Notes: generated by a model from the letters alone, not told the origin. 64,000 bases of DNA from Desertimonas sp963772825 (GCA_963772825.1 CAVYYX010000022.1:124001-188000), one strand, 5' to 3'; counted from the first letter of the stretch, positions 16,664-26,345 are shown. Made by a program: numbers and translations.

Positions 16664-16877
16664 TCAGTAGCCGTGCTCCGCGAGCAGTTCGCGCACCGCT
16701 GTCTCGTACTCAGCGGCGACAAGCACGGCACAAGTGCCGAGGGCGAACGCCGCACCGGTTTCCGGGTGCTCGTTACGGAGCAGTTGCGACGCGCAGACCG
16801 GCCGCTTCGGCCTGCTGTGCGATCAGCTCGCCCTCCAAGATCGAAACGCCGAGCTCGATACGAACGATGTCGCTCAA
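16664..16877 (-). pseudogene. Small DUF2007-like protein, frameshifted
   Basis: Two short frames join into a protein of about 70 residues: SDIVRIELGVSILEGELIAQ followed, after a shift near 16785-16790, by LLRNEHPETGAAFALGTCAV and a tail ending LLAEHGY. The pattern resembles small putative signal-transducing DUF2007 proteins. The start is uncertain (TTG at 16877 proposed); the upstream nucleotidyltransferase ends 17 nt before it. Low confidence because of length and frameshift. Confidence 0.35.
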
Positions 16878-16893
16878 GAAGCCAACGTGCCGC

Positions 16894-17859
16894 TCACCCG
16901 GGGATCCCCGATCGCCGGGCCGCGGCACCCCGCGAATCGCGAACCGCGGCGGCGCTGGCGAGTAGACGTTCGCGAGCGGTCTTCGCCCATCCGGTCGACA
17001 GTTCTCGCCCGACGACTGTCGAAGCGTCGACGGTGGCCCCCTCGAGAAGATCCGCAAGCGTCAACGCTGCGTCGACGATCGCGGTCGGTTCGCTCGGAGA
17101 CGGATAGATGTCGCGCAGAGTTGGTGGGATGGCGTCGGGCGCGAAGTCGATGAGGCTGATCAGCCCATACTCAGGAAATCGAGTGCGAGCACCGATGGCG
17201 ACCAATCGGAGGGTGTAGTCCCGAACGACGCCCAGCCGCTCGACGGCTTCGTACCACGATCGTCGTTGCAGGTACTTGGCAACATCGCTGAGCATCCACC
17301 ACACGAAGTGCAGGTACTCGTCGGCCCGCGCCGCGGTTCTCTCCGCCAGTTCGTCGACGGGAGGAGTGAACGAGGATGACATGGCGTTGTCCTTGTCGAC
17401 GAGGACAACCTCCTCACCGGCAAGGTGATAGGTGCGGGCGGCTCTCGGCATGAACACCAGGTCGAGTTGGACGCCGGTGACGTACTCGACGGCTGCCCGC
17501 CTGGTCGGCGTCCCGAACCCCTCGAGGTGGTGGACATATAGGTCGACAAGTTCGCCGAGCGAGTCGACGACACGCCGAGCGTGGAGTTCGAGCTCGCTCT
17601 CGTCGGTGATCGTGTGGGAGATGGAAGCATCGATGTCGGACCACTCGTCCGCATTCCCACGGCCGAATGAGCAGCTGACGGTCAGGTCGCGGTGCTCGTC
17701 GGTCTCCTCGACGATCGCGACAAGCCGATCCACCAGGTTCGCCTGGCGCGGCCTTTCCCGGTGCACGTTCGCCAGCCACAACTTCCCGTCCGGTATCACG
17801 TTCAGAGCATCGCGAATCCTTTCCCGATCGGCCAGGCGACCGGCCAACATGACGGTCAT
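16894..17859 (-). CDS. Nucleotidyltransferase-domain protein
   Basis: Protein of 321 residues with a pol-beta-superfamily nucleotidyltransferase signature, CSFGRGNADEWSDIDASI at about residues 63-80; the usual leading Gly of the GS pair is Cys, while the DxD metal ligands (Asp75, Asp77) are kept. The helical C-terminal part (YLHFVWWMLSDVAKYLQRRSW) resembles aminoglycoside- and MNT-type nucleotidyltransferases. Substrate unknown. Its ATG (17859-17857) shares bases with the start of the divergent phosphotransferase gene, so the two have no intergenic promoter space. Confidence 0.75.
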   Translation of the reverse strand: MTVMLAGRLADRERIRDALNVIPDGKLWLANVHRERPRQANLVDRLVAIVEETDEHRDLTVSCSFGRGNADEWSDIDASISHTITDESELELHARRVVDSLGELVDLYVHHLEGFGTPTRRAAVEYVTGVQLDLVFMPRAARTYHLAGEEVVLVDKDNAMSSSFTPPVDELAERTAARADEYLHFVWWMLSDVAKYLQRRSWYEAVERLGVVRDYTLRLVAIGARTRFPEYGLISLIDFAPDAIPPTLRDIYPSPSEPTAIVDAALTLADLLEGATVDASTVVGRELSTGWAKTARERLLASAAAVRDSRGAAARRSGIPG

Positions 17860-18666
17860 GTCAGGCCCTGCCGCGGATCGGGTGGACGAGGCGATCGAGT
17901 CCGCGGCACGTGCCGTATCGGGGTTCGTGGGCACGGCTGGGAGCTCGTGGGTTGTCCTGCACAGGTCGAACAACGTGGTTGCGCGGTTCGGCGATGTGGT
18001 CGTGAAGGTGTCGACCGATGTGGCGACGGCGGAACGTGACGTGGAGGTTGCCGCACACGTCGGCGACGTCGGGGGCCCTGCCGTCCCGCCCGTGTGCAGA
18101 CTGATCGTCGATGGCGACTTCGCCGTGTCGCTGTGGCCGTACGTCCCCGATCCGCCGGAACCGGGCGGGAGCCCGGTGAGGCTTTGCGTGAACTGCATCG
18201 CGCGTTGGCCGGCATCGGAGCGGAGCTGCCGCGGCTTGGCGCTCGGTTCGAGGAGGCTGCCATGCTTCTCGCCGACCCGGGCGTCACCCGGGCGCTCAAC
18301 GCCGCCGATCGTTCGGTGTTGCAGGCCGCCGTCGATGCGGTTCGGCCGGCGACCGTCGGCGATGCGGCGCTTCACGGTGAACCGCACGATCGGAACCGGC
18401 TCCGGCGCGATGGAAGGGTGGTGTTCATCGATTTCGAGGCGGCCGCGATTGGTCCGATCGAGTGGGATCTTGCGTTCATCGGCGATGACGTCGTGCGAGA
18501 CCTCTGGCCGGACCACGACGGCGCACTCCGGGACGCCTTGAAGGTCGGCGTGTCGGCGTGCGTCTCAGCTGCCTGCTGGCGACACGTCAGCGCAAAGCCC
18601 GCCGATGTCGAAATGCTCCGGCACGCCGAACACCACCTCGAGGTCGTACGCCGCGCTCTGGCCTGA
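17858..18666 (+). CDS. Aminoglycoside phosphotransferase (APH)-family protein, frameshifted
   Basis: Kinase-like fold of about 269 residues after frame repair. The N-lobe includes NNVVARFGDVVVKVSTDV with a Lys in the ATP-binding beta strand. The catalytic loop is LHGEPHDRN (Glu where Asp is usual) and the metal motif is VVFIDFEAAAIGPIEWDLAF. The frame breaks near 18170 (after DPPEPGG) and resumes EPGEALRELHRALAG; one lost G in the GGGCGGG run explains it. An upstream in-frame ATG at 17849 is an alternative start. Adjacent to a nucleotidyltransferase, it may modify the same class of small molecule; not shown. Confidence 0.75.
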
Positions 18667-18759
18667 CGATTCCACGTCGCGTCTCTTGGTCGCTGTGAGA
18701 CGTTGGCGTCTGGTTTCCTACCAATGAATCGGAGGCCGCCCAGATTGCGGCGCGTCGCG

Positions 18760-19731
18760 CTACAGCCAGTCGGCCGCCTTGAACTTGCGGTACAACACCA
18801 GGCACAGCAGCACGATGATGATCGTGACGGTGGCGAAGCCGAAGACGTCATCGTGGCCCGGGATGCCGCCGAGATTCATCCCGAACAGCCCGCCGATGAC
18901 GGTCGGGACGACGCCGATGGCGACCCATGCGGAAATCCGCCTGGTGTCCTCGTTCTGGCGCATCGACGCCTGGGTGTTGCTGGCGGCCAAGGCGTTGGTC
19001 AGTAGCGAGTGCTGTGAGCGGCCCCGTTCGAGGATCCTCGAAAGCGCCTCCTCGACGTCCCTGAACAACGGGACGATCTCCGGCTCGACCCACGGGATGC
19101 ACTCCGGTCCGGTCAGCCGCTTGATCGCCGGTGGCAACGGTTCGAGGGCGATCAGGAAGTCGAGGACCTCACGGATCAGGAAGTAGATCCGGCGGGTCGG
19201 CTGCCCACGCGACTCGCTGAACACGTCGCGCTCGACCTCGCGTACGTCGTTCTCCAGGCCGTCGACCACCGGGGTGTAGGCCTCCACGGCGTGCAGCAGC
19301 GCCGCCTGCAACACGGCGCCGGGTCCGTGTCGCAGCACGCCGGGGTTCTGCTCCAGTTCGGCGCGAACGTCCTTCAGCGGCGCCGCCTGCCCGTAGCGGA
19401 CGGTGACGATGTAGTCATCACCGACATAGAAGAACAGCTCGCCGAACTCGACCTCCTCACGGGCGTCGACATACCTGGCGGTGGGCACCACCGTCAGCAA
19501 GCAGGCACCGTGGCGCTCGACCTTCGGGCGCTCGTGCTTGTTGCGGGCATCGGCGATCGCCAGGTCGGGGATGTCGAACGCCTTCGCCGCCTCGTCGAGC
19601 TCGCTGTCGGTCGGCATCCGCAGGCCGAGCCAGGCGAACCCCTCGGTGCCGCGCTGAGCAGCGAGGTCGGCGATCGACGACGTCTCCAGCGACCGCTTGC
19701 CGTCGACGTACCAAGCGGCGTCGATGATCAC
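18760..19731 (-). CDS. corA: CorA-like Mg2+/Co2+ transporter
   Basis: CorA-type channel of 323 residues: large cytoplasmic N-terminal domain, long helices (VVDGLENDVREVERDVFSES), then two membrane helices at the C-terminus flanking the selectivity motif GMNLGGIPG. It ends with the basic tail YRKFKAADWL. The GTG start (19731-19729) overlaps in a GTGA with the stop of the reading frame that runs off the degraded subtilase gene through an FPGHAGR repeat. CorA proteins form homopentameric magnesium channels. Confidence 0.92.
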   Translation of the reverse strand: MIIDAAWYVDGKRSLETSSIADLAAQRGTEGFAWLGLRMPTDSELDEAAKAFDIPDLAIADARNKHERPKVERHGACLLTVVPTARYVDAREEVEFGELFFYVGDDYIVTVRYGQAAPLKDVRAELEQNPGVLRHGPGAVLQAALLHAVEAYTPVVDGLENDVREVERDVFSESRGQPTRRIYFLIREVLDFLIALEPLPPAIKRLTGPECIPWVEPEIVPLFRDVEEALSRILERGRSQHSLLTNALAASNTQASMRQNEDTRRISAWVAIGVVPTVIGGLFGMNLGGIPGHDDVFGFATVTIIIVLLCLVLYRKFKAADWL

Positions 19732-19855
19732 CCGCTCATCGTGTCACGCCCCCCGCGTGAGCGATGGCAGCCGGCTTGACGTCGCGGTCTGCGTGGCCTT
19801 GCAACGAAACCATCCGGCCTGAGATCGCGGCCAGCGTGGCCGGGGAACGAATACA
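19728..19855 (-). repeat. FPGHAGR-family repeat bridging subtilase and corA
   Basis: On the minus strand a reading frame YSFPGHAGRDLRPDG runs through a CGTTCCCCGGCCACGCTGGC element (19827-19849) and a diverged second copy (about 19783-19805), and ends in TGA (19730-19728) overlapping the corA GTG. It could extend the subtilase C-terminus or be a 42-codon mini-ORF from GTG. The same element occurs at 36177-36371, 43180-43284 and 49945-50067. Confidence 0.7.
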
Positions 19856-21264
19856 CGTTGACGACGACGCCGAGATCGGGGAGTCGCAAGCGCTGGTGCG
19901 AAGACAAACGGCGCCATGCCTGATCGGCGGAGATCGATCCTTCGTCGCCGGGTCCACGTTGAGATACATCTCCTGGGCGATGGCCCCGGCGACCTTCGGC
20001 GCGGCGAAGCTCGTCCCGCTCCAGCGCGCCCATCCTCGTAGCGGCGCGTCTCGACGCCCTCGATCTTCTCGAAGAAGTCTGGAAGAACGTGCTGACGACG
20101 TCGATCGCCGGGGCGCACGCGTCGACCCAGCCGCCGTAGTTGGAGAACCACGCCCTCCCGTCGGCGGCGAGTCCGCCGACGCCGATGACGTCGGGCAAGG
20201 CAGCGGGGAAGTATGGCCGGCACGTGTGCTGGTTGCCGGCCGCGGCGACAATCAGCGCTTCCGCGAGCAGCTCATCGAGTTTGTCGGCGAAGATTCCCGG
20301 ATCGTCATCCTGGTAGAAGCCGCCGAAGCTCATCACCACGATCTCGGGCGGCTGCTCACCCGCAGTGACCCCGCTGACCGACGGCGTTGACGACCGAGTA
20401 CTCGTCGCCATCGCCGAAACTGGACAGGCACGCCGGCGACTTCGACCTCGGCGTCGGGGCAGACCTGGCGGATGATCCCGGCGATGAACGTGCCGTGGCC
20501 CGCTTCGAAGTCGAGCACCCCGGCACCGTCGTCGTCGTGCTCATCCTCGTCGTCCTTGGCACCGACGGATGGGTCTCGAAGCCACGGTTCGTGCAGTTTG
20601 CAGTCACTGAGTGTCGGGTGCTCGGCCTGTTCGCCGGCACCATCCAACGTGCGTAAACCCGTGTCGAGCACGAGCACACGAGGCCGGCGGCGGTCGCCGA
20701 GGTTCAGCCGTGGACGCAGGAATGCCGGTGGCGCGGCCGGATGAGCCGTCGACAACAAGGCCGCCTTGCCACCCGAGGACGTCGTCGATGACGGGAAGGC
20801 CATGTCACCGACCCACGTTGCGTGGGCGCCGAGTGGGTCGCCGGTGAAGACCTGGGCGCCGAGCAGAACGTGATTCAGTCCGCAGCGGTAACCCGCGTCA
20901 CGGTAGGCGGCGACCTGCTTGACAGCCGGTTGCACCGACCAGAGCCTTTGGTGGTCGATCTCGCGCATCCCGGCGTCGGGTACCGGGACGCGTACGAGGG
21001 CGATGCCGTCGGTTTCCGCATCGCGCTGGATGCGAGCCGCCTCACGCTTGTCGTCGCTTGGCGACGCGTCCAGCGATGTCTCGGACCCGCTGCGGATCTC
21101 CTTGCGGGTCGACACACGATCGAATCTGGACGTGCGAGAATCACGTTGCCATTGGCATCGGCGGCGACGGCGATCTTGCGCCGCTCGAAGATCTCGGCAA
21201 GCTCACCGATCGGCTGGGGGTGATCGATCGGCGGCGCAGGGTTCCGGACTCGGCTCTTCGGCAT
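19728..21264 (-). pseudogene. S8 subtilisin-like serine peptidase, multiple frameshifts
   Basis: Pieces in different frames assemble to one subtilase of about 480 residues: the N-terminus MPKSRVRNPAPPIDHPQ; Asp box VLVLDTGLRT; His box AGHGTFIAGII; oxyanion Asn in LIVAAAGNQHT; Ser box GWSGTSFAAPKVAG. All catalytic motifs are intact, but at least five frame changes separate them (near 21115, 20430, 20395, 20080 and 20035). No signal peptide is evident, suggesting an intracellular protease. It is divergent from the TPR-CHAT gene with 63 bp between starts. Either recent decay or poor local sequence. Confidence 0.7.
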
Positions 21265-21327
21265 CGGACCATTGTGACGGATGGGCGCATTCCGGTCGTC
21301 GGATTTGCACGCCGCGTCGTAACGTCG

Positions 21328-23966
21328 GTGGCGGTGAGCGAGGACGTCACTGACCTCGGTCGCCAACTGCTCGCGCTGGTCAGTACCGATCCCGCACGGG
21401 CCTTGGACGACACGCGCGAGGCGCTCGCGCAGCTCCCGGCCGACGATGACGCGGGAATGGCCATCCTGCATCGAGTCGAGGGGGTCGCCCGACGGGATCT
21501 CGGCGACCTGGATGGGGCGTGCACGTCGCTGAGGGCAGCGGTCGACCACGCCACGGTGGCTGGTGATCGCCGCGCTGGCGGCTGCCGCGCAATCGAGTTG
21601 GGCGTTCGTGATGGCCAGGCTCGGCGATCTCGACACCGCCATCGAGGCGTTTCACGCGGCCGAATCTGACGTCACCGGCCTCGAGCGTGCCCGCCTGCTG
21701 AATCATCTCGGAGTGACGCTCTACTGGAAGGGCAACCTGTCCGAGGCGGCGGCGACGCTGACGGTGGCGAGTGACGAGCTCGCCTTGTTCGATCCGGTGA
21801 GCGAGGCCAAAGCGCGGCTCAACCTGGGGGCGGTGCTCGCCGAGATCGCCCGCTTCGACGACGCCGAGATTCAACTGCGGCGGGTGATCGCCAACGGTGA
21901 AAGCCGTGGCGGTGGCGTCATCGTGTCGTTGGCATACGAAAACCTCGGGTTCCTCGCTGTGCTACGCGGCGACCTGCCTGCAGCGCTCGGACACCTCGCG
22001 ACGGCCGAGGAGGGACTCCAAGGCGCTGAGAGTTATCTGCCACGGCTGTGGGTCGACCATGCCCGCGCCCTCGCCAACGCAGCACTGTTCGACGACGCCG
22101 ATGCATTGCTGGGACAGGCCCGAGCGCTGTTCGAGAAGCAGGGCCAAGATGTCGAAGTCGCGACCAGCCTGATCACCGTCGCAGAGTTGCGTCTCGCTCA
22201 GGGCGACGCCGAGGCGGCGATGGCTGCCGCCGAGGAAGCATCGCAGTGGTTCCGCCGTCAGGCGCGACCGGGTTGGGAATCGATCGCCGAATCGTTGCGA
22301 CTCCAGGCGGCGGCACGTTCGACGGACGTCGATCCGCTGACGCCGTCGGCGTTGCATGCAGTCGCCACCGACCTCGTTGGTCACGGCTGGGTTCGCGATG
22401 CGACGCGCTGTCGCCTCGTCGCGGCGCGACTAGTGGCCGAGTCGGGGGTCGAAGGTGATCCGGTGGACTCCGAGCTCCGTTCCAAGGTGGCACGTGGCCA
22501 CCCGGCAGATCGGATCCTGCTCGGCCACCGTCGACGCCATTGCGGCTCAGCCCGCGGCGACCAGACCGCGGCACGACGGGCGGTCAGTCGCGGGCTGCGT
22601 CGAGCCGATGGCGGGCCAAGCGGCACTCGGCTCGATCGAGGCGCGGGCGCACGCGGCAGTGCACGGCAACGCGTTGACGGAGATCGGGGCGCGCATCGCG
22701 GTCGCTGACCGGGCGGCCGCGGGAATTGCTGTCGAGGATCGAAGCGACACGATTGATGTCGTCGCGGACGCCGGCGCTCCGCCCGCCGGCGGATCCCGAA
22801 CTGGCCAGGCTGCTGGCCGAGCTGCGTGGCCACGAGGTCGACGTTGGCCGACTCGTCGATCTCCGACGACGGAACGCCAAGAGGCCGAGCGCGACCAGCT
22901 CGACTCGAACGTGACGTCCGCCGCCGAACGCGGGCGGCTCGTGGCGACGTGGCCGACGACGGGTCAACGTGCCAGCGGGAGATCAACACGGCGCTCGGTC
23001 AACTCGGCGACCGCCAGTTGCTCGCCCACGCCAGGCTCGACGGGCGCCTCTATCGCCGTTTCGGTGGTGTCCGGTCGGGCCCGGCTGCACGACCTCGGGT
23101 CGATCGACGACGTCAACGAGGGGATCGAGGCGGTGACGTTCTCGCTGCACCGACTCAACCGCACCCAAGGTTCGGAGGACTCGCGCCTGGCGGCAGCGGA
23201 GATGCTCTACGCCTTTGCCGACGAGCTCGCCGAGATCGTCCTGCCGCCGATCGTCGCCGAGTCGTTCGAGCCGGTCGTCATCGTGCCGACCGCCGTGCTC
23301 CACGACGTGCCCTGGGGCCTGTTGCCGCCGCTCGCTGGGCGCTCGGTGTCGGTGAATCCCTCGGTGAGCGCGTGGGGCCACGCCGAGCGCACGCTGCGCC
23401 AACGTCGAGGGACGTTGCTCGACGGCATCGAGGCAGGTTTCGTCGCCGGACCGGGGCTCGACTTCGCCGACGTCGAGGTCAACCACCTCGCCGGCGGGTA
23501 CGCCGATCCGCTCGTCCTCGTAGGCGAGGCGGCCACCGTGGCGGCGTGCACCGGGCTGCTGTCGCGGGCCGAGCTGGTGCACATCGCCTGCCACGGGTCG
23601 TTCCGCCGGGACAACCCGATGTTCTCGTCGCTGCACGTCGCCGACGGTCCGCTCAACGTGTACGACCTTGAAGGCCTGCCGCGGCTACCCGTGGTTGTCG
23701 TGCTGTCGTCGTGCAGCGTGGCCAACGCCAAGGTCGTCCAGGGCGGCTCGCTGCTCGGCCTCGCGAACGCATTCACCACGCTGGGAACGGCCAGCGTGAT
23801 CGCCCCACTGACGCCGATCTCCGACGCCGCGTCGGTGACGGTGATGGACCGCCTCCACCGTGAGCTGATCGCCGGCGCCGACCCGGCCGCGGCGCTGGCC
23901 GCGGCGACGATGAGCCACGACGTCGCCGACCCCACGGCGGCGGCCTTCATCTCCCTCGGGGCCTGA
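21328..23966 (+). pseudogene. TPR-CHAT protease-like protein, multiple frameshifts
   Basis: A protein of about 870 residues spread over several frames. The N-terminal two-thirds are tetratricopeptide-like helical repeats (ARLLNHLGVTLYWKGNLSEA, SLAYENLGFLAVLRGDLPAA). The last 300 residues are a CHAT (caspase-like) domain with catalytic His in LVHIACHGSFRRDNP and Cys in VVLSSCSVANAK. Frame changes fall near 21570, 22590, 22715, 22885, 22905 and 23050; from about 23060 onward the frame is clean. Start GTG 21328 or 21334. CHAT proteases with TPRs are often scaffolds or executioners in conflict or stress systems; here the partners are a subtilase and an ECF sigma factor. Confidence 0.7.
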
Positions 23967-24108
23967 CCGGATCGGTGAGCGGACCGTGCAGGTTTCCGCA
24001 CGCTGGGCTCACCAAAGTCGGACGTATCTCGGGGGGCTCGGCGGACTCCTGATAGATGTGACTGCGGGTTCCGCCACCCTCATCCCTCCTGGTCTAGGCT
24101 CCGCCGCG

Positions 24109-25137
24109 GTGGAGTCCGACAACGCCGCCTTGCTGGCGCGGGTTGTCGACGGCGACGAAGCGTCGTGGAACGAGCTGGTCGAGCGCTTCGCCGGGCTCGT
24201 CTGGTCAGTCGCCCGGTCATTTCGGCTCTCGGCGGCAACGACCGACGATGTCGTGCAGACCGTGTGGCTGCGCCTCGCCGAGTACTGCGGCCGGATCCGC
24301 GAGCCCGACCGCCTCGCCGGGTGGTTGGCGACGGCGACGCGCAACGAGGCACTGCGCGTGATCAAGGGTCAACAGCGGGTCGTTCCGCACGCTGGATTCG
24401 CCGAGGCGAGTGAGCCGACCAGTCGGTCGATCGAGGAAATGATCACCGACGACGTCACGCTGCGTGCCGTGCTGCGCGCCTTCGCTGGCCTGTCGGCCGC
24501 CGATCAACAACTGCTCCGACTGCTCTGCACGGTGCCTCCGCTCGACTACCAGACGATCGCCGAGATTCTCGGCCGATCGATCGGCAGCATCGGCCCGAGC
24601 AGGGCGCGGTGCCTCGACAAGCTCCGCCGGCTGCTCCCGGCCGGCATCGACCCGAAAGCAGGTGGACTGATGAGTAACGACGGTCGTCACCCAACCGAAC
24701 TCCCCGACGACGCCCTGCAGGAACTGCTCGGGCTCGCCCTGCGCCAGGCCGACCCTGTGCCCGAACACGTCCTCGCCGCAGCCCGTGGGGCGTTCACCTG
24801 GCGGACGATCGACCAGGAGCTCGCCGATCTCGTGTTCGACTCGGCGACCGAGCTGATGGGCGTGCGCGACCACGGGGGGACCCGCCAACTGACGTTCCAA
24901 GCCCCCGGGCTGGAGATCGAGGTGATGGTCGCCGACCCCGACACGCGGCGGCTGGTCGGCCAGCTCGTTCCGGCACAAGCGACAACCGTGCGCCTGGAAG
25001 GCACCGAAAGTTCCCTCGAGCAGGAGTCCGACCGGTTCGGGCGGTTCACGTTCGACGGCGCGCCGACCGGGCCGGTGCGGATCACCGTCACCGGGCCCGA
25101 CGACGCCCAGGTGACCACCGACTGGGTGCTCCTCTAG
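24109..25137 (+). CDS. ECF sigma factor fused in frame to a CHAT-locus accessory domain
   Basis: Residues 1-185 are an ECF sigma: region 2 SAATTDDVVQTVWLRLAEY...RLAGWLATATRNEALRVIK and region 4 PLDYQTIAEILGRSIGSIGPSRARCLDKLRRLL. Residues 188-342 (from the internal ATG at 24670, MSNDGRHPTELPDD) form a second module with FTWRTIDQELADLVFDS and a beta-rich C-terminus. A TGATG sequence at 24668-24672 in another frame hints that the two modules could be separate overlapping genes and the fusion a frameshift artefact. GTG 24109 is the chosen start. It probably controls the CHAT/subtilase locus. Confidence 0.8.
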   Translation: MESDNAALLARVVDGDEASWNELVERFAGLVWSVARSFRLSAATTDDVVQTVWLRLAEYCGRIREPDRLAGWLATATRNEALRVIKGQQRVVPHAGFAEASEPTSRSIEEMITDDVTLRAVLRAFAGLSAADQQLLRLLCTVPPLDYQTIAEILGRSIGSIGPSRARCLDKLRRLLPAGIDPKAGGLMSNDGRHPTELPDDALQELLGLALRQADPVPEHVLAAARGAFTWRTIDQELADLVFDSATELMGVRDHGGTRQLTFQAPGLEIEVMVADPDTRRLVGQLVPAQATTVRLEGTESSLEQESDRFGRFTFDGAPTGPVRITVTGPDDAQVTTDWVLL

Positions 25138-25221
25138 CGCGCGCCACAACCTTGGTGAGTCCACGCAGCAGGTTTCCGTATTCGGGAGCGCTCGCCAATC
25201 GAGCCGCTGGCCGCCCGCGAG

Positions 25222-25250
25222 TTGGGGAACGTGCTGGTCGGGCCTAGCAT
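25222..25250 (+). promoter_or_regulatory. Putative promoter for rpsL-rpsG
   Basis: TTGGGG (25222-25227), a 17-nt spacer, then TAGCAT (25245-25250), 83 bp before the rpsL start. A GAGAGG purine tract just upstream of GTG 25333 serves as ribosome-binding site. Confidence 0.5.
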
Positions 25251-25332
25251 TTCAGGGTCCTGTGCTGCGTCGCTTGGGCCCCACCCGGGCGCGGCGCACA
25301 GCCGAGTCGCAAACAGTCCCGAGAGGTAGCGA

Positions 25333-25704
25333 GTGCCCACGATCCAGCAGCTGGTCCGCCAAGGTCGCAGCTCGAAGACCACCAAGGTCAAGACGCCTGC
25401 CCTGAAGGGTTCGCCGCAGCGCCGCGGCGTCTGCACCCGCGTCTACACGAACACCCCGAAGAAGCCGAACTCGGCGCTACGCAAGGTCGCTCGTGTGCGC
25501 CTGTCCAGCGGTGTCGAGGTCACGGCGTACATCCCCGGTGAAGGCCACAACCTCCAGGAGCACTCGATCGTTCTCGTCCGTGGGGGTCGCGTTCGTGACC
25601 TCCCCGGCGTCCGCTACAAGATCATCCGCGGGGCGCTCGACGCCGCCGGGGTGAAGAACCGCAAGCAGGCCCGTAGCCGTTACGGCGCCAAGGCAGAGAA
25701 GTGA
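25333..25704 (+). CDS. rpsL: 30S ribosomal protein S12
   Basis: S12, 123 residues, decoding-centre protein of the small subunit. Conserved blocks TPKKPNSALRKVARVRL, YIPGEGHNLQEHS and VLVRGGRVRDLPGVRYK. Lys43 is present, but residue 88 is Arg where most bacteria carry Lys; Lys88Arg is a known streptomycin-resistance change in Mycobacterium tuberculosis. GTG start at 25333. It is followed 9 nt later by rpsG; fusA and tuf, normally next, are about 26.5 kb away. Confidence 0.98.
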   Translation: MPTIQQLVRQGRSSKTTKVKTPALKGSPQRRGVCTRVYTNTPKKPNSALRKVARVRLSSGVEVTAYIPGEGHNLQEHSIVLVRGGRVRDLPGVRYKIIRGALDAAGVKNRKQARSRYGAKAEK

Positions 25705-25713
25705 CGATCTGAG

Positions 25714-26184
25714 ATGCCCCGCAAAGGACCAGCCCCCCGCCGCGACCTCGTCGCCGACGCCAAGTACCGCTCGGTGCTCGTCACCCAGCTCGTCAACAAG
25801 GTGATGCTCAACGGCAAGCGCAGCCTCGCCGAGAGCATCGTCTACGACGCCATGGACATCATCGAGACGAAGACCGGCGAAGAGCCGTTGTCGACGGTGA
25901 AGCGGGCGATCGACAACGTCAAGCCACCGCTCGAGGTCAAGAGCCGCCGTGTCGGCGGTGCGACGTATCAGGTTCCCGTCGAGGTTCGTCCGCGCCGGGC
26001 GACCACGTTGGCGATCCGCTGGGTCGTCGACTTCTCCCGCGCCCGCCGCGAGAAGTCGATGTCCGAGTGCCTCGCCGGCGAGCTGCTCGACGCCGCCAAC
26101 GGCCTCGGTGCGGCGATGAAGCGCCGCGACGACACGCAGAAGATGGCCGAGTCGAACAAGGCCTTCGCCCACTACAGGTTCTGA
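25714..26184 (+). CDS. rpsG: 30S ribosomal protein S7
   Basis: S7, 156 residues, the standard bacterial length; nucleates assembly of the 30S head and contacts the E site. The N-terminus MPRKGPAPRRDL and the segment YQVPVEVRPRRATTLAIRW are typical, and the C-terminus NKAFAHYRF is complete. Cotranscribed with rpsL. Unlike the usual str operon it is followed by strong hairpins and then by an unrelated minus-strand gene, so the operon ends here. Confidence 0.98.
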   Translation: MPRKGPAPRRDLVADAKYRSVLVTQLVNKVMLNGKRSLAESIVYDAMDIIETKTGEEPLSTVKRAIDNVKPPLEVKSRRVGGATYQVPVEVRPRRATTLAIRWVVDFSRARREKSMSECLAGELLDAANGLGAAMKRRDDTQKMAESNKAFAHYRF

Positions 26185-26345
26185 TTTCGCCGTCGCAAGC
26201 AGAGCTTGCTCGGCGAGCTCATTGAACCGGCCTGCGGCCGGACTGAAGAATCTCTGCTGGCCGAACGGCAAAGCCCGTTCGTCCAGCGGCGGGGGGCTCC
26301 GGCGGGAGCCTCCGCCCCCCGGAACCCCCCGCCCGACAGCTCGCT
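26185..26345. terminator. Hairpin cluster after rpsG
   Basis: Two stable stem-loops: 26256-26287 (GCTGG-CC-GAACGG, loop CAAAG, CCGTTC, CCAGC) and 26289-26321 (G6-CTCC against GGAG-C6, loop rich in GGCG). The first shares the GGCAAAGCCCG core with the hairpin after rpsJ (56484-56519). They probably end rpsL-rpsG transcription. No gene is seen in 26185-26389. Confidence 0.6.
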
